In this document: positions 44,042 through 55,781 of the stretch, piece by piece
Numbering within the stretch: the stretch's first letter is position 1
Layout: the number at the start of each line of letters is the position of its first letter
Source of the DNA: Phytophthora colocasiae
Lineage: Eukaryota; Oomycota; Peronosporomycetes; Peronosporales; Peronosporaceae
NCBI GenBank assembly: GCA_018806915.1
Contig: JAGKQI010000094.1
Span: 992,001-1,056,000, forward strand
Direction of reading: 5' to 3'
DNA: 64,000 nt
Made by a program: the position numbers and the translations under genes
The notes under the pieces: generated by a model
What the model saw: the letters and a program-made list of their open reading frames with translations, nothing else
What the model was told of the DNA's origin: nothing
Database searches by the model: none

Positions 44042-44455
44042 GTGTTTACGCGACCCTTCATCTCGAAGGTAGCAGAATGCTACCTTCGAGTGGGTCCAAA
44101 ATCATCCACTTTTGCAAATTTGCAAAGATGCCATCGGTTACAGCAACTTTACCCGGGGTTTGCAGCAACTTTGCATGTACCAAAAAAGAAGAAGAAGAAG
44201 AAGAAGAAGCGTGGCACGCTTGCATCCTTCACCCGTGAAGAAGATAATGAAGAAGAAGACTGTCGCCTATTCGTGGCCAGTGCAATGACCGCTGCCATTG
44301 AGGCGAGGGAATCTGATGACTTGACAATTGATCATACAAATCCGACAAACTCTGACACCAACTCTAGTGATAAAAATCCCGATAGTGAAACAGTGACGGT
44401 AAAATGTACTGGAGAATTTTTGGCAAAAATTACGAGCGATCCGAGCTTACCGTAA
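44042..44455 (+). CDS. Hypothetical small protein with Lys run
   Basis: 137 codons, possibly starting later. A run of nine Lys comes from an AAG trinucleotide repeat (44183-44209), followed by an acidic, Thr/Ser/Asn-rich region. Family not recognised; low complexity makes a real gene uncertain. Confidence 0.3.
   Translation: MFTRPFISKVAECYLRVGPKSSTFANLQRCHRLQQLYPGFAATLHVPKKKKKKKKKRGTLASFTREEDNEEEDCRLFVASAMTAAIEARESDDLTIDHTNPTNSDTNSSDKNPDSETVTVKCTGEFLAKITSDPSLP
44062..44090. repeat. Perfect 13-bp inverted repeat (hairpin)
   Basis: Arms 44062-44074 and 44078-44090 (ctcgaaggtagca) with 3-nt loop gaa. The core gctaccttcgaa also occurs alone at 43975-43986. Confidence 0.85.
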
Positions 44456-44541
44456 CTGCGAATTTCGCGTCAACAAAGTAGAGATGGAACGTTGCACGCA
44501 TTAACGACCGTGAAGGCTTCCTGATAACATAGCAGTATCAA

Positions 44542-45182
44542 GTGCTGTGGGTTAATCCCTCCATCAAAAAGCGACGGTATTACCAGCGGACTTGGGAGCC
44601 CCAGCTACTCGCGGATGACCTTCGGCAGGAGATTGAGCTGGTGGATCGGTGGAAAGCTTTGGAGGTGAATACTTTCGCTGCGTTCTGGCCAACGGATGAG
44701 TACGGCAAAATGCGATTGGTGCAGACATCCAAGGATTGCGCGTGTTTAACACCCTGAGACGTGCAGCAGAGTTGAGTGGTCGTCCTGATATCGTGACTCA
44801 GCGTAACATCGATGACTTCGTCGCTGACCAGCTGGCTTCTCGTGGAATGGATATGACGAAGGGGGCGACATGGTAGGTTGTACTTGGCTTCTTACGTCGG
44901 CATCGTGATTCTGGCCGTGATTTCATTTACCGAGCCATTGTTTTGGACAATTTCGCTGTTGCTGGTCGACGTGGGGTTCTGAATGAAATTCCGCTCAAGG
45001 ATGGTATCTACGTTGTTGCAGCTTCCAACCTCCGAAATGTCGGCCATGCATGTGTTCTGACGGTTCAAGGCAAGACTCGGCTGATCTACGACCTGGATAA
45101 AGGTGAGCCCATTGAATCAGCAGAGGGCGGTATTTATTTCTACGCATTTATTCGTCCATTTATTGTCTGCAAGCAGATGTAG
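44542..45182 (+). pseudogene. Unrecognised protein remnant, possible transposon-linked cysteine-peptidase-like domain
   Basis: Plus strand, three pieces. YYQRTWEPQLLADDLRQEI (44577 on), a frameshift near 44710, GADIQGLRVFNTLRRAAEL and RNIDDFVADQLASRGMDM, a TAG at 44875, then FLRRHRDSGRDFIYRAIV and IPLKDGIYVVAASNLRNVGHACVLTV (44990-45065) to stop 45180. The pattern of a strand, then GHAC, recalls papain-fold peptidase-like ends seen in some oomycete transposon proteins, but that is weak. Probably a decayed mobile-element protein. Confidence 0.4.
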
Positions 45183-45424
45183 ACAATAGGAGTTGGTAGG
45201 ATTTCCGCGGGTTTGCCTAACCAATACTGAACTTTCCCAGCAAACCTTTGTCTCATGTGCCTGCATGGATATAAATTCATATGCCAATTGTAATTCGGTA
45301 CTTGACCAGGGAAAACCTCAACGAGGAGAAAACCATTTACGTACAAACTTGAAAACCCAGTGGGAAAAATAAAAGAACGCATTTAATTTGGCATCCTTCA
45401 TGCAATAGTGTTATACTCGTACAC
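45183..45424 (-). repeat. Candidate LTR after minus-strand copia fragment
   Basis: Directly downstream of the RNase H stop (45425) on the minus strand. Begins TGTTTAAGTG in that orientation and contains cccactgggttttc, a phrase typical of copia 3' LTR/U3-R regions. No second LTR was found, so its ends are open. Confidence 0.45.
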
Positions 45425-46142
45425 TTAAACAGTATGACCAGGGAGAGCTTCAAGGGTTTTCATCCGAAGCTTGGTCCTTAGTTCTCTGAACTGGTACTTG
45501 TCTAAAGCTTTAGTAAAGATGTCAGCTATCATCTCTTTCGTATTGCGATAGGTAACGTTGAATTCATGCCTTTTCTTGTACGAAACAGTATCGTACGTGT
45601 ATATGCTTTGATCGTCCGTGAAGTTCGGGGTTGTAGCAGATTTTGATGCAGCTTTGGTTGTCCTCATATATAGTGTTAGCCTGCGTTGTAGCAAAGCCAA
45701 GTTCTTTGAGGGGAAGTTTGAGGAATATCATCTCTTTCATGCAGTGACACAGGGCGATATATTCTGCCTCTGTTGTAGAGAGAACCACTGTGTGGTGCTT
45801 ACGGGAGAGCCATGAGATCGGGACTGCTTGCGAGCATATACACATATCCACCAACAGAACGTCTCGTGTCGGGACAATTAGCATAGACAGAGTCACTGTA
45901 GGCAAGTAGCTGATCGGCTAGATTCTCTGAGGTAATGTCGGATGAGCCTCCCAGAACGAGACCGTATTCTTTCGTTCCTGACAGATACTTAAGACCACGA
46001 ATGACTGCTTTCCAGTGTTCCATGCCTGTATTGGCTAGGAACTGACTGACTTCACGCATGTAGAATGCCATGTCGGGTCGTGTCCCATGACACTGCCTAC
46101 GGCTTGGCGATACGGAATTGAACTCATCGCATCTTTCTCTTA
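45425..46142 (-). pseudogene. Ty1/copia RNase H fragment, antisense, copy 2
   Basis: Minus-strand reading: TRPDMAFYMREVSQF, SVYANCPDTRRSVGGYVY, ISWLSRKHHTVVLSTTEAEYIALCH, YEDNQSCIKI, GRSKHIHVRY, MIADIFTKALDKYQF. One frame change near 45820 and another near 45590. It belongs to a different copia lineage from the plus-strand pol it abuts at about 46142. Copy of 1-497. Confidence 0.85.
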
Positions 46143-49100
46143 CGCATTGCTGGGGTTGGAACCGTAGCTCTAAGCACCGATGTTAATGGTGAACAAGTTG
46201 AAGTCCGGTTGAATGATGTAGTTTATGTCCCTGGAGCCGAATTTGGTTTGTTTTGGCCTGGTTTAGCGGCTGAGCAAGGATTTGCCTTTGATTTCGATCG
46301 TGATACACTGAGCTTCAGAGTCTTGCAAGAAGGACGCATAGTGTTAGTTGCCTCTCCGTATGAAGCTACCTGGGGATTCTTTGCAGTTCACGCGACTACT
46401 GAAAGACTCGAACGATCCCTAGGAGGTAGATTTGGCAACGCTACAAGATTTGACGGAGTAGCATCGCTTGAGATCTGGCATGAAAGACTCGGACACACCT
46501 GCCCTCAATACTTGAATCATGACGGATAACGGACTCGTTCGGGGGATGGTTTTGACTCATTGACAACTCGGAAATTGTGATGCGTGTCATGTTGAAAAGC
46601 AGAAAAAAACTCCAAATCGCAAGAATCTGGATCGAAAGACCAACTCACCAAACCAAGTGGTGTACGCGGACCTATTAATTCCTGGTCAAGGAAATGGAAC
46701 GCGTTTTGAAGCAGTTCTTGTTCTAATGGACTGTTTTTCTCGCTTTGTAACTATTCACTAGCTGAAAAGTAAGGATAGCTCTGTCGTGAATAAGCACATC
46801 ATGGAATATGTAGTGTGGGCTGAGCGTCAAGCCGGACGAGGTGAACCTGCTGTCGGACAAGTCGTGTACGAAGTAAAAGAAGTATTGACCGACAAAGGTG
46901 GTGAATTTTGCAATGAAGCAATCGAGAAATGGTACGCATCTCGTGGTATTGAACATGTACGAGTTGGACCAAAGAGCTCTCGGTTAAACCTGTGTGAAAA
47001 AACTCATCAGAGCTTGGTTGGAATGATGAAGGCGATGATGTGCCAGTCTGGTTTACCACGCAGCTTCTGGCCTGAAGCACAGTGTACATTAAGAACCGAG
47101 TGTACAACAATGGCACAGATGGTATCCCGTTCGCTGGCGTACGTGCACGTTCCGATTTCTCCTGGATGCAGAAAGCATCAAGACAACGCCAAACTGGGTT
47201 ATGTTCTAGGCTATGCAGAGGATGTAATTGGGTGTAAGGTGTTCTTTCCTGATGAACACACAGCAAAATTTGTACCAGATTTAAGGGTGGCAGAAGACGT
47301 CATGTATCGTGATCGGTATGAAGTGACTTCAGAGGATATTGATCTTGAGTCTCTGCTCTTTAAAACAACAAGTGATATCAGTGCTGAGCGTGAAAATTCA
47401 AGCTCTTCAGGGGTATACACTCAAAGTATTGCGTGGTCTGGAAAGAAGACGGAGACATACCCGCACAAATTTCCAGTTGCTACTGAAGTAAACGAGACCA
47501 TTGATATGCACAATGTGGATCTCGAGGAAGGCGAAGGCTGTGCAACTGATCAAACCTGTGATAGTGGCTCTGTATCTGTGGATCATGAAGAAGTGTTTGA
47601 GCAAACAGATTGTCGTGAGGATACTGAAGATGCTACTCGAGTGTTCTGTGGAGAAACTATTGCACAGATTGATGGAGTGACAGTCGCTATTCATGATGTG
47701 ATTACTAAATGCTGTGACGCTGTTATGACTCAGAAGGCTGAAAGTGCAGCAGGAACAATACTGAGACGGTCAAGTTCAGCGAGTGAAGCTTCAGATGAAA
47801 ATGAGTCTGTTGCAGGGGTATGTGGATCAACTGCTGAAGAACAAAACTTTGAAGAAAATGATCACGAGGACGATGATGCTGTGACCATTGCCAGTAAGTT
47901 TGCGGATTCAGATGAAACTAAGATGAATGACTTGCAGTCTGTACCAGAAAGTGTTGATGCAAGTATGCTGCTACCGCAAAAGCTGTCTGGGAAGCGCTCA
48001 CAGCGTGATGAAACTGGATCAGAAGAAGATCGTATTGAGCGTGGTGCTGATAAGCAAGAGCCAAAGCGTAAGCGAGTGGGACTGCGTGAATGTCGCGAAC
48101 GTCGACGTCCTAGCTACTTAGCTGATTACGTGGTGAATGCTACCCAGGCAACTTCACGTGTTCTCGACAAAAATGGACGTCCTATCCGAGCTGCAAACGT
48201 GAAAATTCCACGTAACCATCGAGAAGCGATGAGATCGGAGTATGCAAAGATGTGGCAAATGACTGAGCTTGAAGAGATGGCTGCTTTGAAGGCAAAGGGT
48301 GTTATGGAAGAGATTACACGCGGTGAGATGCCTGCAGATGCCAAGGCTATTCGTACAGGCTGGGTATATGCATTGAAATCGGATCATTTGGGTTATGTGA
48401 TTCGGTTTAAAGCCGGGATTGTGGCTTTTGGCAACTTTCAGAGACCTGGAGTAGACTTTCGTGAGACTTTCTCTCCGGTTGCGCGAATGTCTTCGTTTCG
48501 ATTGTTGGTTGCTCTTTCTGGGGCTTTGGGGCTCACGATGTTCAGTGGAGATGTAAACACTGCATATCTGAATGCAAACCTTACTATTCGACAGTATCTG
48601 AGTTACATCGACGGATTTCCGTGTGAAATCGATGGGAACTTGTGGGTGGTGCTGAAGGCATTGTACGGGCTACACCGGTCAGGTCGTGAATGGAATAATG
48701 AGCTGGATGGGTGGATGAAGAATCGTGGCTACCTGCGATCATTGACTGAGCCTTGCTTGTACTACCGGTTTGAAGGAGATACTATGGTATTTGTGCTGAC
48801 CTATGTGGATGATATCCTTGTGGCAACAAACGATGAAGAATGCAAGACGGAGCTGTTCCAACAGATCAATGAAGCTTATGGACTCAAGGATCAAAGTCTG
48901 TTGACTGAGTATTTAGGAGTTGAAGTTGAGCAGACAAGTGAGCAGAATACTATTCGACAAAGCAAGTACACTCGTGAAATCTTGGAACGTTTCGGTTATC
49001 AGACTGCTCATTCAGTTGGAAATCCTATGGAGGTAAACGCGAGACTTATTCCACTTGTGGACAATGAAGAAAGTGACACCAGCTTTCCATATCGAGAAGC

Positions 49101-49750
49101 GATTGGTATGTTGATGTATCTGGTTGGACAACTGAGTAGATTTGTTGCTCAGCCCTCTGGGAAACACATTGGCGCACTCAAGCGCGTGTTGCGTTATCTA
49201 GCTGGTACTGTCGATTACGGAATCACCTATGACAGACAAACAGACGTGCGTCAAGCTGTGATGTTTGATGGCTTCTGTGATAGTGATTGGGCAAATGACC
49301 CCGAGACCCGACGAAGCACTACTGGGTTCGTGTTTACACTGGCGGGAGGTGCGATTTCGTGGATGTCCAGACGCCAATCTATTGTCGCTCTATCCACCGC
49401 TGAAGCTGAATACGTGGCGGCATGCGAAGCTACTATGGAAGCAGTTACTGAAAGCATTTCAGCAACTGCTTCCATAGTAGCTTGATATCAAATAAACTGA
49501 GAATTGGTATTGACTGTCAAGCTGATACGATGGTTACTAACCCGACCTACAGTCGTCGCACACGTCACATTGAGCTGCGCTGGCACTACGTGAGAGAGCA
49601 AGTGGAAAAGGGTGTAATTGAACTGCACAAAGTAATAGGTGACGTGAATCCTGCTGACGCTTTTACGAAGGCGCTCAACAAGAAACGACTGAAGATCTTG
49701 CTAATGTTGGCAATGCAGATTAGTTCGAAGTTGCACTTCGAGGGAGGCGT
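46143..49750 (+). pseudogene. Decayed Ty1/copia pol, copy 2
   Basis: Same element fragment as 498-4126. An 899-codon frame (46786-49485) holds the second half of integrase (VLTDKGGEF, CEKTHQS), the acidic linker, RT with YVDDILVAT (near 48800-48830) and RNase H to the palindrome. Differences from copy 1: 8 bp lost near 47080, which restores the frame after a deletion shared by both copies; 33 bp lost near 49122 in the SSRPDLAFAL motif; a 1-nt shorter palindrome that ends the frame with TAG at 49483. Confidence 0.88.
49429..49481. repeat. 53-bp palindrome in copia RNase H, copy 2
   Basis: Counterpart of 3821-3874 with one base fewer in the centre. Confidence 0.9.
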
Positions 49751-49985
49751 ATTGGAATTCATATTGAAGGTCAACGTTGAAGGTCAATGTGCGACCTGGA
49801 CATAGTGAGACTTGACAGATCAAGTTAAGCGCTGTAGGACTGAACAAGCTTAGTGAAGCTGAAACTACCATAGTCACTGTATGTGAAGCGAGGACAAACC
49901 CGCTTAAAAAGCTCTGTTACGAAGAGAGCTCACATCTAATCTCACTTTTCATTTTCGGTAAGTGAACTTGCCTTTGGATTCTGTG
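49750..49985 (+). repeat. Copia 3' LTR region, unoccupied gypsy site
   Basis: Starts TATTGGAATTC after the polypurine run. The gypsy target gtca is present once at 49873-49876. Right end approximate. Confidence 0.6.
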
Positions 49986-50066
49986 TAGTATCTAAAATAT
50001 ATGGCAGCAACGCAGCCAGTTTGTGTCGCTTCACAGGTTCTCCAAGTCATGGAATACTGATTTCAT
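49986..50066 (-). pseudogene. CRN C-terminal scrap
   Basis: Minus-strand match to GEPVKRHKLAALLPS of the intact CRN; stops abruptly at 50066 where the inverted segment begins. Confidence 0.7.
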
Positions 50067-50284
50067 CTAAATTAGCTCACAAGTGAGCGAGAAGGTTGCG
50101 ACACTTCATTCCGAAGCCATTGTGAATTCTTGATTCGGCATGCGTCTGAGTGGAACATTGACGGTGACCAAATGGTTGTGCGCTTGGGGTTTGAAGTCGG
50201 ACAACCTGAACTTCTTCCTAACCCCCTAAGACAACGAATATGGACTCCTCGAAACTAGACGTGGAGACATTGGCAATTTAATAG
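50067..50284 (+). pseudogene. LINE 3'-end fragment
   Basis: Reverse copy of 22704-22925; DQMVVRLGFEVGQPELLPNPLRQ reads near 50163-50235. Ends at the 19-bp junction sequence 50266-50284. Confidence 0.65.
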
Positions 50285-50746
50285 GTTTGCAAGACGTTGA
50301 CCAGCTAAGTTAATCAACATTACTGACCTACCTTAACAATACTTTCGTACATGAGTATTTATTCCTCACTTTGCTCGCTCGCGCGCACTCGATAAGGGCC
50401 TCCTGGTGGTCCACTGGTCAACGCACCACAAAGCTACGCACTTAACAGGCGAGTCCCTTACTTTCCAGATGATAAAAAATGATTAGCATTCGAAAATTCA
50501 ATATCCCATTCAAACAATTCACAATCACAATCTAACCTTCAGAATTCAATAGCCAAGTCAAGTAGTAGCAACCAGGATAATCAACTTCAATTTCCTTTCG
50601 TACATGAGTATAATGCATACTTGTTAGTCCCAGCTCAAAAATGTCTGTGCGATTGAAGAAATGCCTTTTCAGAGATCATTGACGAAAATAAGACTGGTAG
50701 TTGAAGTATATCGACACCCATAGTCGGTGGTAATGGCACTGTTGTG
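50285..50746. other. Junction sequence and reverse copy of 18541-18850
   Basis: 50285-50316 continues as reverse LINE sequence (match to about 20795-20824), then about 85 bp of unplaced sequence, then from about 50400 a reverse copy of 18541-18850, including the edge of the GT28 fragment. No gene. Confidence 0.6.
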
Positions 50747-51295
50747 AAAATGGCGAAAGAAGAATCTCACAAAGTGATCAACGAAGAGCGGTTGAGGGCA
50801 ACCAAAACCTTGACGTTGGTGCTGCCAACTTTATAATACACGTAGTGTGTACCAAGCAAAAGACCTGCGGTTGATGTTAACTACGTCCAATCTGATTTTT
50901 TGCAATCTTCGGGTGTTTCGTTGGTTGCGCGTTTGGTTTTCTTCCGTATTCGAAATCTGGATCCTGTTATTGTTGATTCAAGGGTTGCTCTCCCAGGCTA
51001 CGACATGGAACTTGTTGGAAATGCAGACCTTCTCGTTATGAGTGCTCTTGTCAAGCAGATTCTGGTTACGTGTCTCTTTTGGGACGAGCCATCTATCGAA
51101 CTCTGTCGGAACTGATTGCACTGGATGTTCGTACCATGGCCTGGTGATGCCTATACTGACTAACTTGACAGATTACTGGGAGTTCTTTTGGGTCTCGGAC
51201 AAGGACGACGGTTGTGTTTCCATTCAACACGTGGTTTTTGCTCGTCCAGGCGAAGAATTTGCTATGATCAAGGCAACCCTTACGCAGTCGCCAGT
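50747..51295 (+). pseudogene. CRN chimera fragment
   Basis: Plus-strand pieces: EERLRATKTLTLVLP (50790), then VALPGYDMELVGNADLLVMSALVKQI (50985-51060), SIELCRN, LTNLTDYWEFFWVS (51160-51200), HVVFARPGEEFAMIKATLTQSP (51228-51293). Broken frames. Reverse copy of 17972-18540. Confidence 0.75.
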
Positions 51296-51664
51296 GGCCC
51301 CACTTGTACAGAGAAAGTCTTCAGTTTTGTAGTGCCCTCTCACCTGGGGTTGATGCCCACATCTGCTTGGCCAGAGCAGAAGTCGACTTTATTCTTTAGA
51401 TTCCAGAACTAACCGCTATTTTCCATTAACATGCATTCCTAACATTCACTCTTGTTTCTTGCCGTTGTTCGAGCCTCGTTGATCTTCACGTCACGTTGCC
51501 TGCACTGCCGTTCCTTGCAACACTCTATCTTTTGTAGCTCGCGAGGTTCACAAATAATCTCGTGACATGTTTAGCGCCATCGCCTACCGTATACCGGTAT
51601 GTCATTGCGCAGCCGCCATGTCGCGTGACCACCCGATTAGTCACGTTACATGTAACACATTCGT

Positions 51665-51746
51665 GTAAGCATTGATCGCGTGAATAGAACTATACAGTAT
51701 GCATGTGATACTGTATTTACCGTATGTAAGCTTCCTTTGATATCCA
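51665..51746 (+). repeat. R1 repeat, copy c
   Basis: Same 82-bp unit as 23293-23374, within the duplicated block. Confidence 0.8.
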
Positions 51747-51759
51747 ATTTCCCTACTCG

Positions 51760-52060
51760 TGCTACTATTGCAGTGTGTATTCTCCACAGTTGCAGCAAAT
51801 AGTCCTGTTCGTCTCTCCATCTTCTTGCAACATCTTTGTTGGACGGGAACAGCAGAAGCTTCCACTCCAACTCGCTTCGAAATGCCTTACATCATTTGCT
51901 CCATAGTGTTTGCCACATGTGCGATAACGGACAAGTGAACAAACAATGTTCCAATGTCTCAATTAAACATACACCGCCCGATTGTTTAGTCACATTAGCA
52001 AGGTCGAAATACAATTGTATAGTAGCTTGGCTCGGCTTTGTGCGGTAACGCCATTCGTGT
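51760..52060 (-). pseudogene. LINE zf-RVT fragment, copy 2
   Basis: Nearly identical to 23390-23690; the duplication ends at about 52062, after cggtaacgccattcgtg. Confidence 0.65.
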
Positions 52061-52062
52061 TA

Positions 52063-52264
52063 ACCCTATCGTTACCAAAATGATACATGATGTACGTTTC
52101 TCTGAGGACATACTGAATTCAAGTTCATTTATCGTCATATTTCCAGGATTCTTCGAACAGTCGCAGAGGTTCTGACCAATGAAACGTAAGGAATTGTCTT
52201 GTGGAACAGTGTACCATATCATGCTATTGTGTCTCGATGGGTACAAGGCTTCAGCGCCACTCAC
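52063..52264 (-). pseudogene. Unrecognised coding remnant
   Basis: A minus-strand frame without stops reads SMIWYTVPQDNSLRFIGQNL and MTINELEFSMSSEKRTS, with protein-like composition. Family not recognised. Confidence 0.3.
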
Positions 52265-52865
52265 GCTAATGTGTCTTTCGTGGTACCGTACTAATAACTC
52301 TGTGTCAAAACACCAAAGAGAAAACTTCTACGCTCCCCACGGAACAGCCTCTACATTGCTACGAGACGAGTTTTCAAACTGCTACCACTGAACTACACTG
52401 CTACGCTGACGTGTTTTTACCGTCATTATCACCACTACGGAGCAGACGCTACATCAACGAGTTTTTTACCAGCCTGTTGCCGGTTATCGGAGACTTTTCT
52501 TGCCTGCAATTACGTGGAACATGGCAAATGTTCCACTCGAACCCTTGTGTATGAGTTCAATGCTTCATTATACACCAGAGCTCACGTTTTCTCTCCTATA
52601 CACCGTAGCATCGCACTCAATTGCGTATGGACAACCCGCGACAAACACCACTTTGACAATCGGCCGCCTTTCGACGCGGATAAGTCAAACTATCAAGTGT
52701 ACTCGACTTTTAGCTGTCCCGTTCGTTCACTACTGCATTCTTGTAGTGCGAGAGTTCGATAACAATATATTTAGCAAACCCATTCTTTAAAACGACTAGA
52801 ACATGAACTAGCTGTCGCTTTATGACGTCGGCGTGGTTGCCTGAATCTTGACCACAACGAACGAT
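52265..52865. other. No gene recognised
   Basis: Between the end of the segmental duplication and the start of the long inverted repeat. Short frames only; no recognisable protein or repeat. Confidence 0.5.
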
Positions 52866-54485
52866 CTTCAATGGACCAATTGTATAGATAAATGTATGCA
52901 GATCACATTGGACCAAATGTGATGATCTTTGTATGTCCTGATACCGTGAAGTAGGTTCAAGTACAGTTAGTCGATGTGATCATGGATGTGTTCCTGGTAC
53001 AGTCTCAATACAATTGTGGAGCCTATAGTTCCTGTGGTGACACCCGACATCTTTCGAGCGGAGTATCCTTGTTGCCTCGTCGCTAGTCTAGTAAAAGTCC
53101 TGGCGGCACATGACCTCGGAGCTCTGGAAGCGAGGTGAAGAGCAATGGAAACGATGTTAGTATCGTCTATGGCGAGCTCATACTGGAATAATGATGTCAT
53201 GTATCTCGAATTGATCGTTAAGTTCCTGATCGCGTAGAATTGCAATAAACAAATGTGAATACTACGTAGTATTAGTTTGAAATATTGACTGTAGTTTTCG
53301 AGTACATACAATGCCTATTTCAGCTCATGATAAAACGTTTCTTGCAGATACTAGTGATGTAAGCGATGTTCAGTGTAAATTCAGGCCAAACGTATGTCAA
53401 TCAGAGGTCACTGCAAACTGTGTCGCGCCAATAAGTTGTTCCAAACAACGTTTCCACCTCTGCATCTCGGGAAGTTCCTCTAGTGACAGCTAGGTCAAGA
53501 GTATCCGGCAAGCAGCCTCAACGGCTATGACAGGCGAGTCCTGGACACAAAGCCCAGCAAACGCTGGTAGCTTGGCCACCCGCGGGCTTAAGTGTCACCT
53601 GCCACAGCAGTACGACGGACCATTGTACGACAGCCACAGCGTCCGTGCTGGATCCAACAGCGTCGGTCCGGCAGGGTCAAGTCTGCGCACAGCAGGGTGC
53701 CGCGAGCGTTGGTCTTACCGGCGCGCAGTCCACAGTTCTTCGAAGTCCCAGCAGCGTTACTGGACCCAGTATGCACTCTGCCCTGTGCTGCAGACGTACG
53801 GCGTGCCACGCGAAGACCCTATGGAGTACAGGCCTTCCGGTGAGGCACAACACCCACGCGACAGCGGTACGAGACTTGGACATCTAAGCAGCTCCGGAAA
53901 AAGCGTTCACATCTCCAGCTACGCGGTCTCAAGACTGCGAAGAAGCACGTGATGGTGGAGGCTTTGTACCGGTATTACCGGAATCAGCGACTCAAAGACA
54001 TGGCGGAAGCTGCCAGCACGGAAAAAAACAGCGCAGCATCACAGCATCAGGTTCAGTAGTAGTGGCGGGACCCTTGTCAATACTGGTAGCGGTAGCTGGC
54101 GCTCATGTGTGGAACTCGATGTGTTGCTTTCAAGGCAAATTTGGAAATGGAAGTTGCTTGGGACTTGATTTGCACAGGGCTTACTTGGTCTTCCTTCAAT
54201 TACGTTCCACCAATCGCATTTGATCTTGAAGTTATGCAGCCAATCATTGCGACGCATTCTTCGGAGATAAATGGTGATTGGTCAAAAGCGAAGACATGGG
54301 AGAAACCTTGCCTGCGAAGATACCGTGGCAACTTCAAACGTCGCGCGGGAAAGCACATTCTTTGAGTACTCAAAATGGGCAACTAGTAACCAAAATCAAA
54401 GCGATTCAAATTTGAATATGGATCTATCGAAATACAGAAAAGTGCAGATGAAGGAAAGGATCGAATATACCATGATTTGTATTGC
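52866..54485. repeat. Long inverted repeat, left arm, 1620 bp
   Basis: Reverse complement of 56960-58579 with scattered substitutions and no net indel. A small cluster of differences lies near 53473-53495. No duplicated target sequence was found at the outer edges. Confidence 0.92.
53311..54057 (+). pseudogene. Hypothetical gene within inverted-repeat arm (left copy)
   Basis: Opens MPISAHDKTFLADTSD; in this arm a TAG at 53491 ends the frame. The most protein-like part is the end, 53880-54057: TWTSKQLRKKRSHLQLRGLK and ALYRYYRNQRLKDMAEAAST, a charged helical stretch ending at TAG 54055. The middle is rich in Ser, Gln and Arg and its true frame is unclear. Family not recognised. The right-arm version (57488-58134) has no TAG at the corresponding place. 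Confidence 0.35.
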
Positions 54486-54804
54486 TGCAAGGTGGCCCAG
54501 GATATTGTGTACCAGCGATCGAGACATGCTCCTATCGTCATCTATCTCTACTAAGCTGCTAGTAACCGATGATTGCGTTTGCAATGCGGAACGAGTGTTT
54601 ATAACGATTCGACATGGCTGTCTTGCCGCGTTGGGATTACTGTTGGTGGTTAGACGTCTTTTATGGCGGTGGTATAATCGTTTATTCACTAAAGATTTTT
54701 TATGTAGTGGAAGCGCCGCATTCATGACACATCGGCCGACATGGTCATAGATAAGGTCGTTAGGGAAGCTAAATGACATCAACGTACCTCATATCCTGTA
54801 GATC
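54486..54804. other. No gene recognised (inner edge of repeat to CEP41-like start)
   Basis: Unique sequence between the left arm and the ATG at 54805. Could contain the upstream region of the CEP41-like gene; no motif identified. Confidence 0.4.
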
Positions 54805-55781
54805 ATGGAGAAGCGGATTCCGCAGAACCCCAAGTACAAGAACACTCAAAGCAAAATCGATTCGGGCTCCACAGTGAACAAAGTCCGTCTGATCTGTACG
54901 CTCTCGTCTCCATTTTCCTTTAAAAAAATCCTATCTCTAACCATAAAATCTCTTCCAGCAAACAAAGAGTTCATAAACGTCGTGATGAAACATTCCGTCG
55001 GATCACGTGTCGTTGTCTAGCTGAACTTTTCTCCGAGTATGAAGATACTGGAAGCTCCACTCAGCCGGAAATGGTCGCAAGAATGGTCAAAGGAGCCGAC
55101 GGAGAGTTCACAATGGAGTTTGTGCCTGCAAACGAAGATAACCAGGAAAATTACGGTCCTTGGATCGTCAGTTACGACGCAGAGGAGAAGGAAGACTGCG
55201 ATCCACCCTACCTGGTACTGGATACTCGAAGCAAAGAAGAATGTTCAACCAACCGCATCCAACGAGCCAAAAACTACCCCACTCCGTGAGACCTCCTACT
55301 GCCGGAAATGCATCAATTCAAGAACCAGGACAGTAAATTGATCATTGTCTATGATTTGGACGACAAAACGGTGGCTTAAACCGCTCATACGTTGGTACAG
55401 CGTGGATGCGTCAATATTTACGCGCTGACAGGCGGAATTATTGAATACGTAGACGAATTTCCGCGACATATTGAGGGAACTCCACTCCCTCCGAAGCCTG
55501 TGAACCCGAAGCAACCCAAGCGCGACGTGTACAAGAACTCGGCAACTCTTAACTCCACTGGCACTCGGAGCGTCCGTAGTACGATATCCAATATCAGCTC
55601 TGTTATGAGCAACCTCAGTGTGGCTGACTCGGTCATTTCTAAGGCCACCGCACGTAAGGAACGAGCTGGAGTTATGCCGACTACAGATAAATGGGAGATT
55701 CATTTACAGAGTAAACTCTTCAAAAACAACAAAGAAGAAATCTTGATCATGAGTTTTATGGATATACAATATGTAGTGTAG
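54805..55781 (+). pseudogene. CEP41-like rhodanese-domain ciliary protein, broken
   Basis: Exon 1 (54805-54882) encodes MEKRIPQNPKYKNTQSKID, matching the conserved N-terminus of centrosomal protein CEP41. An intron of about 80-100 bp follows (acceptor near ctcttccag, 54960); exact splice sites are unclear. Next comes KRRDETFRRITCRCLAELF, then a rhodanese domain: PPYLVLDTRSKEEC (55205-55246), SKLIIVYDLDDKTVA (55334-55376), VQRGCVNIYALTGGI (55395-55440). A frameshift near 55287 and TAA at 55377-55379 break it. The Ser-rich tail runs to 55781. CEP41 acts at cilia in tubulin modification; oomycetes have flagellate zoospores, so a host gene is expected elsewhere. Confidence 0.7.

Noticed and set aside
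44183..44209. AAG run considered as a CRISPR or satellite repeat
   Set aside because: It is a simple trinucleotide repeat without spacers.
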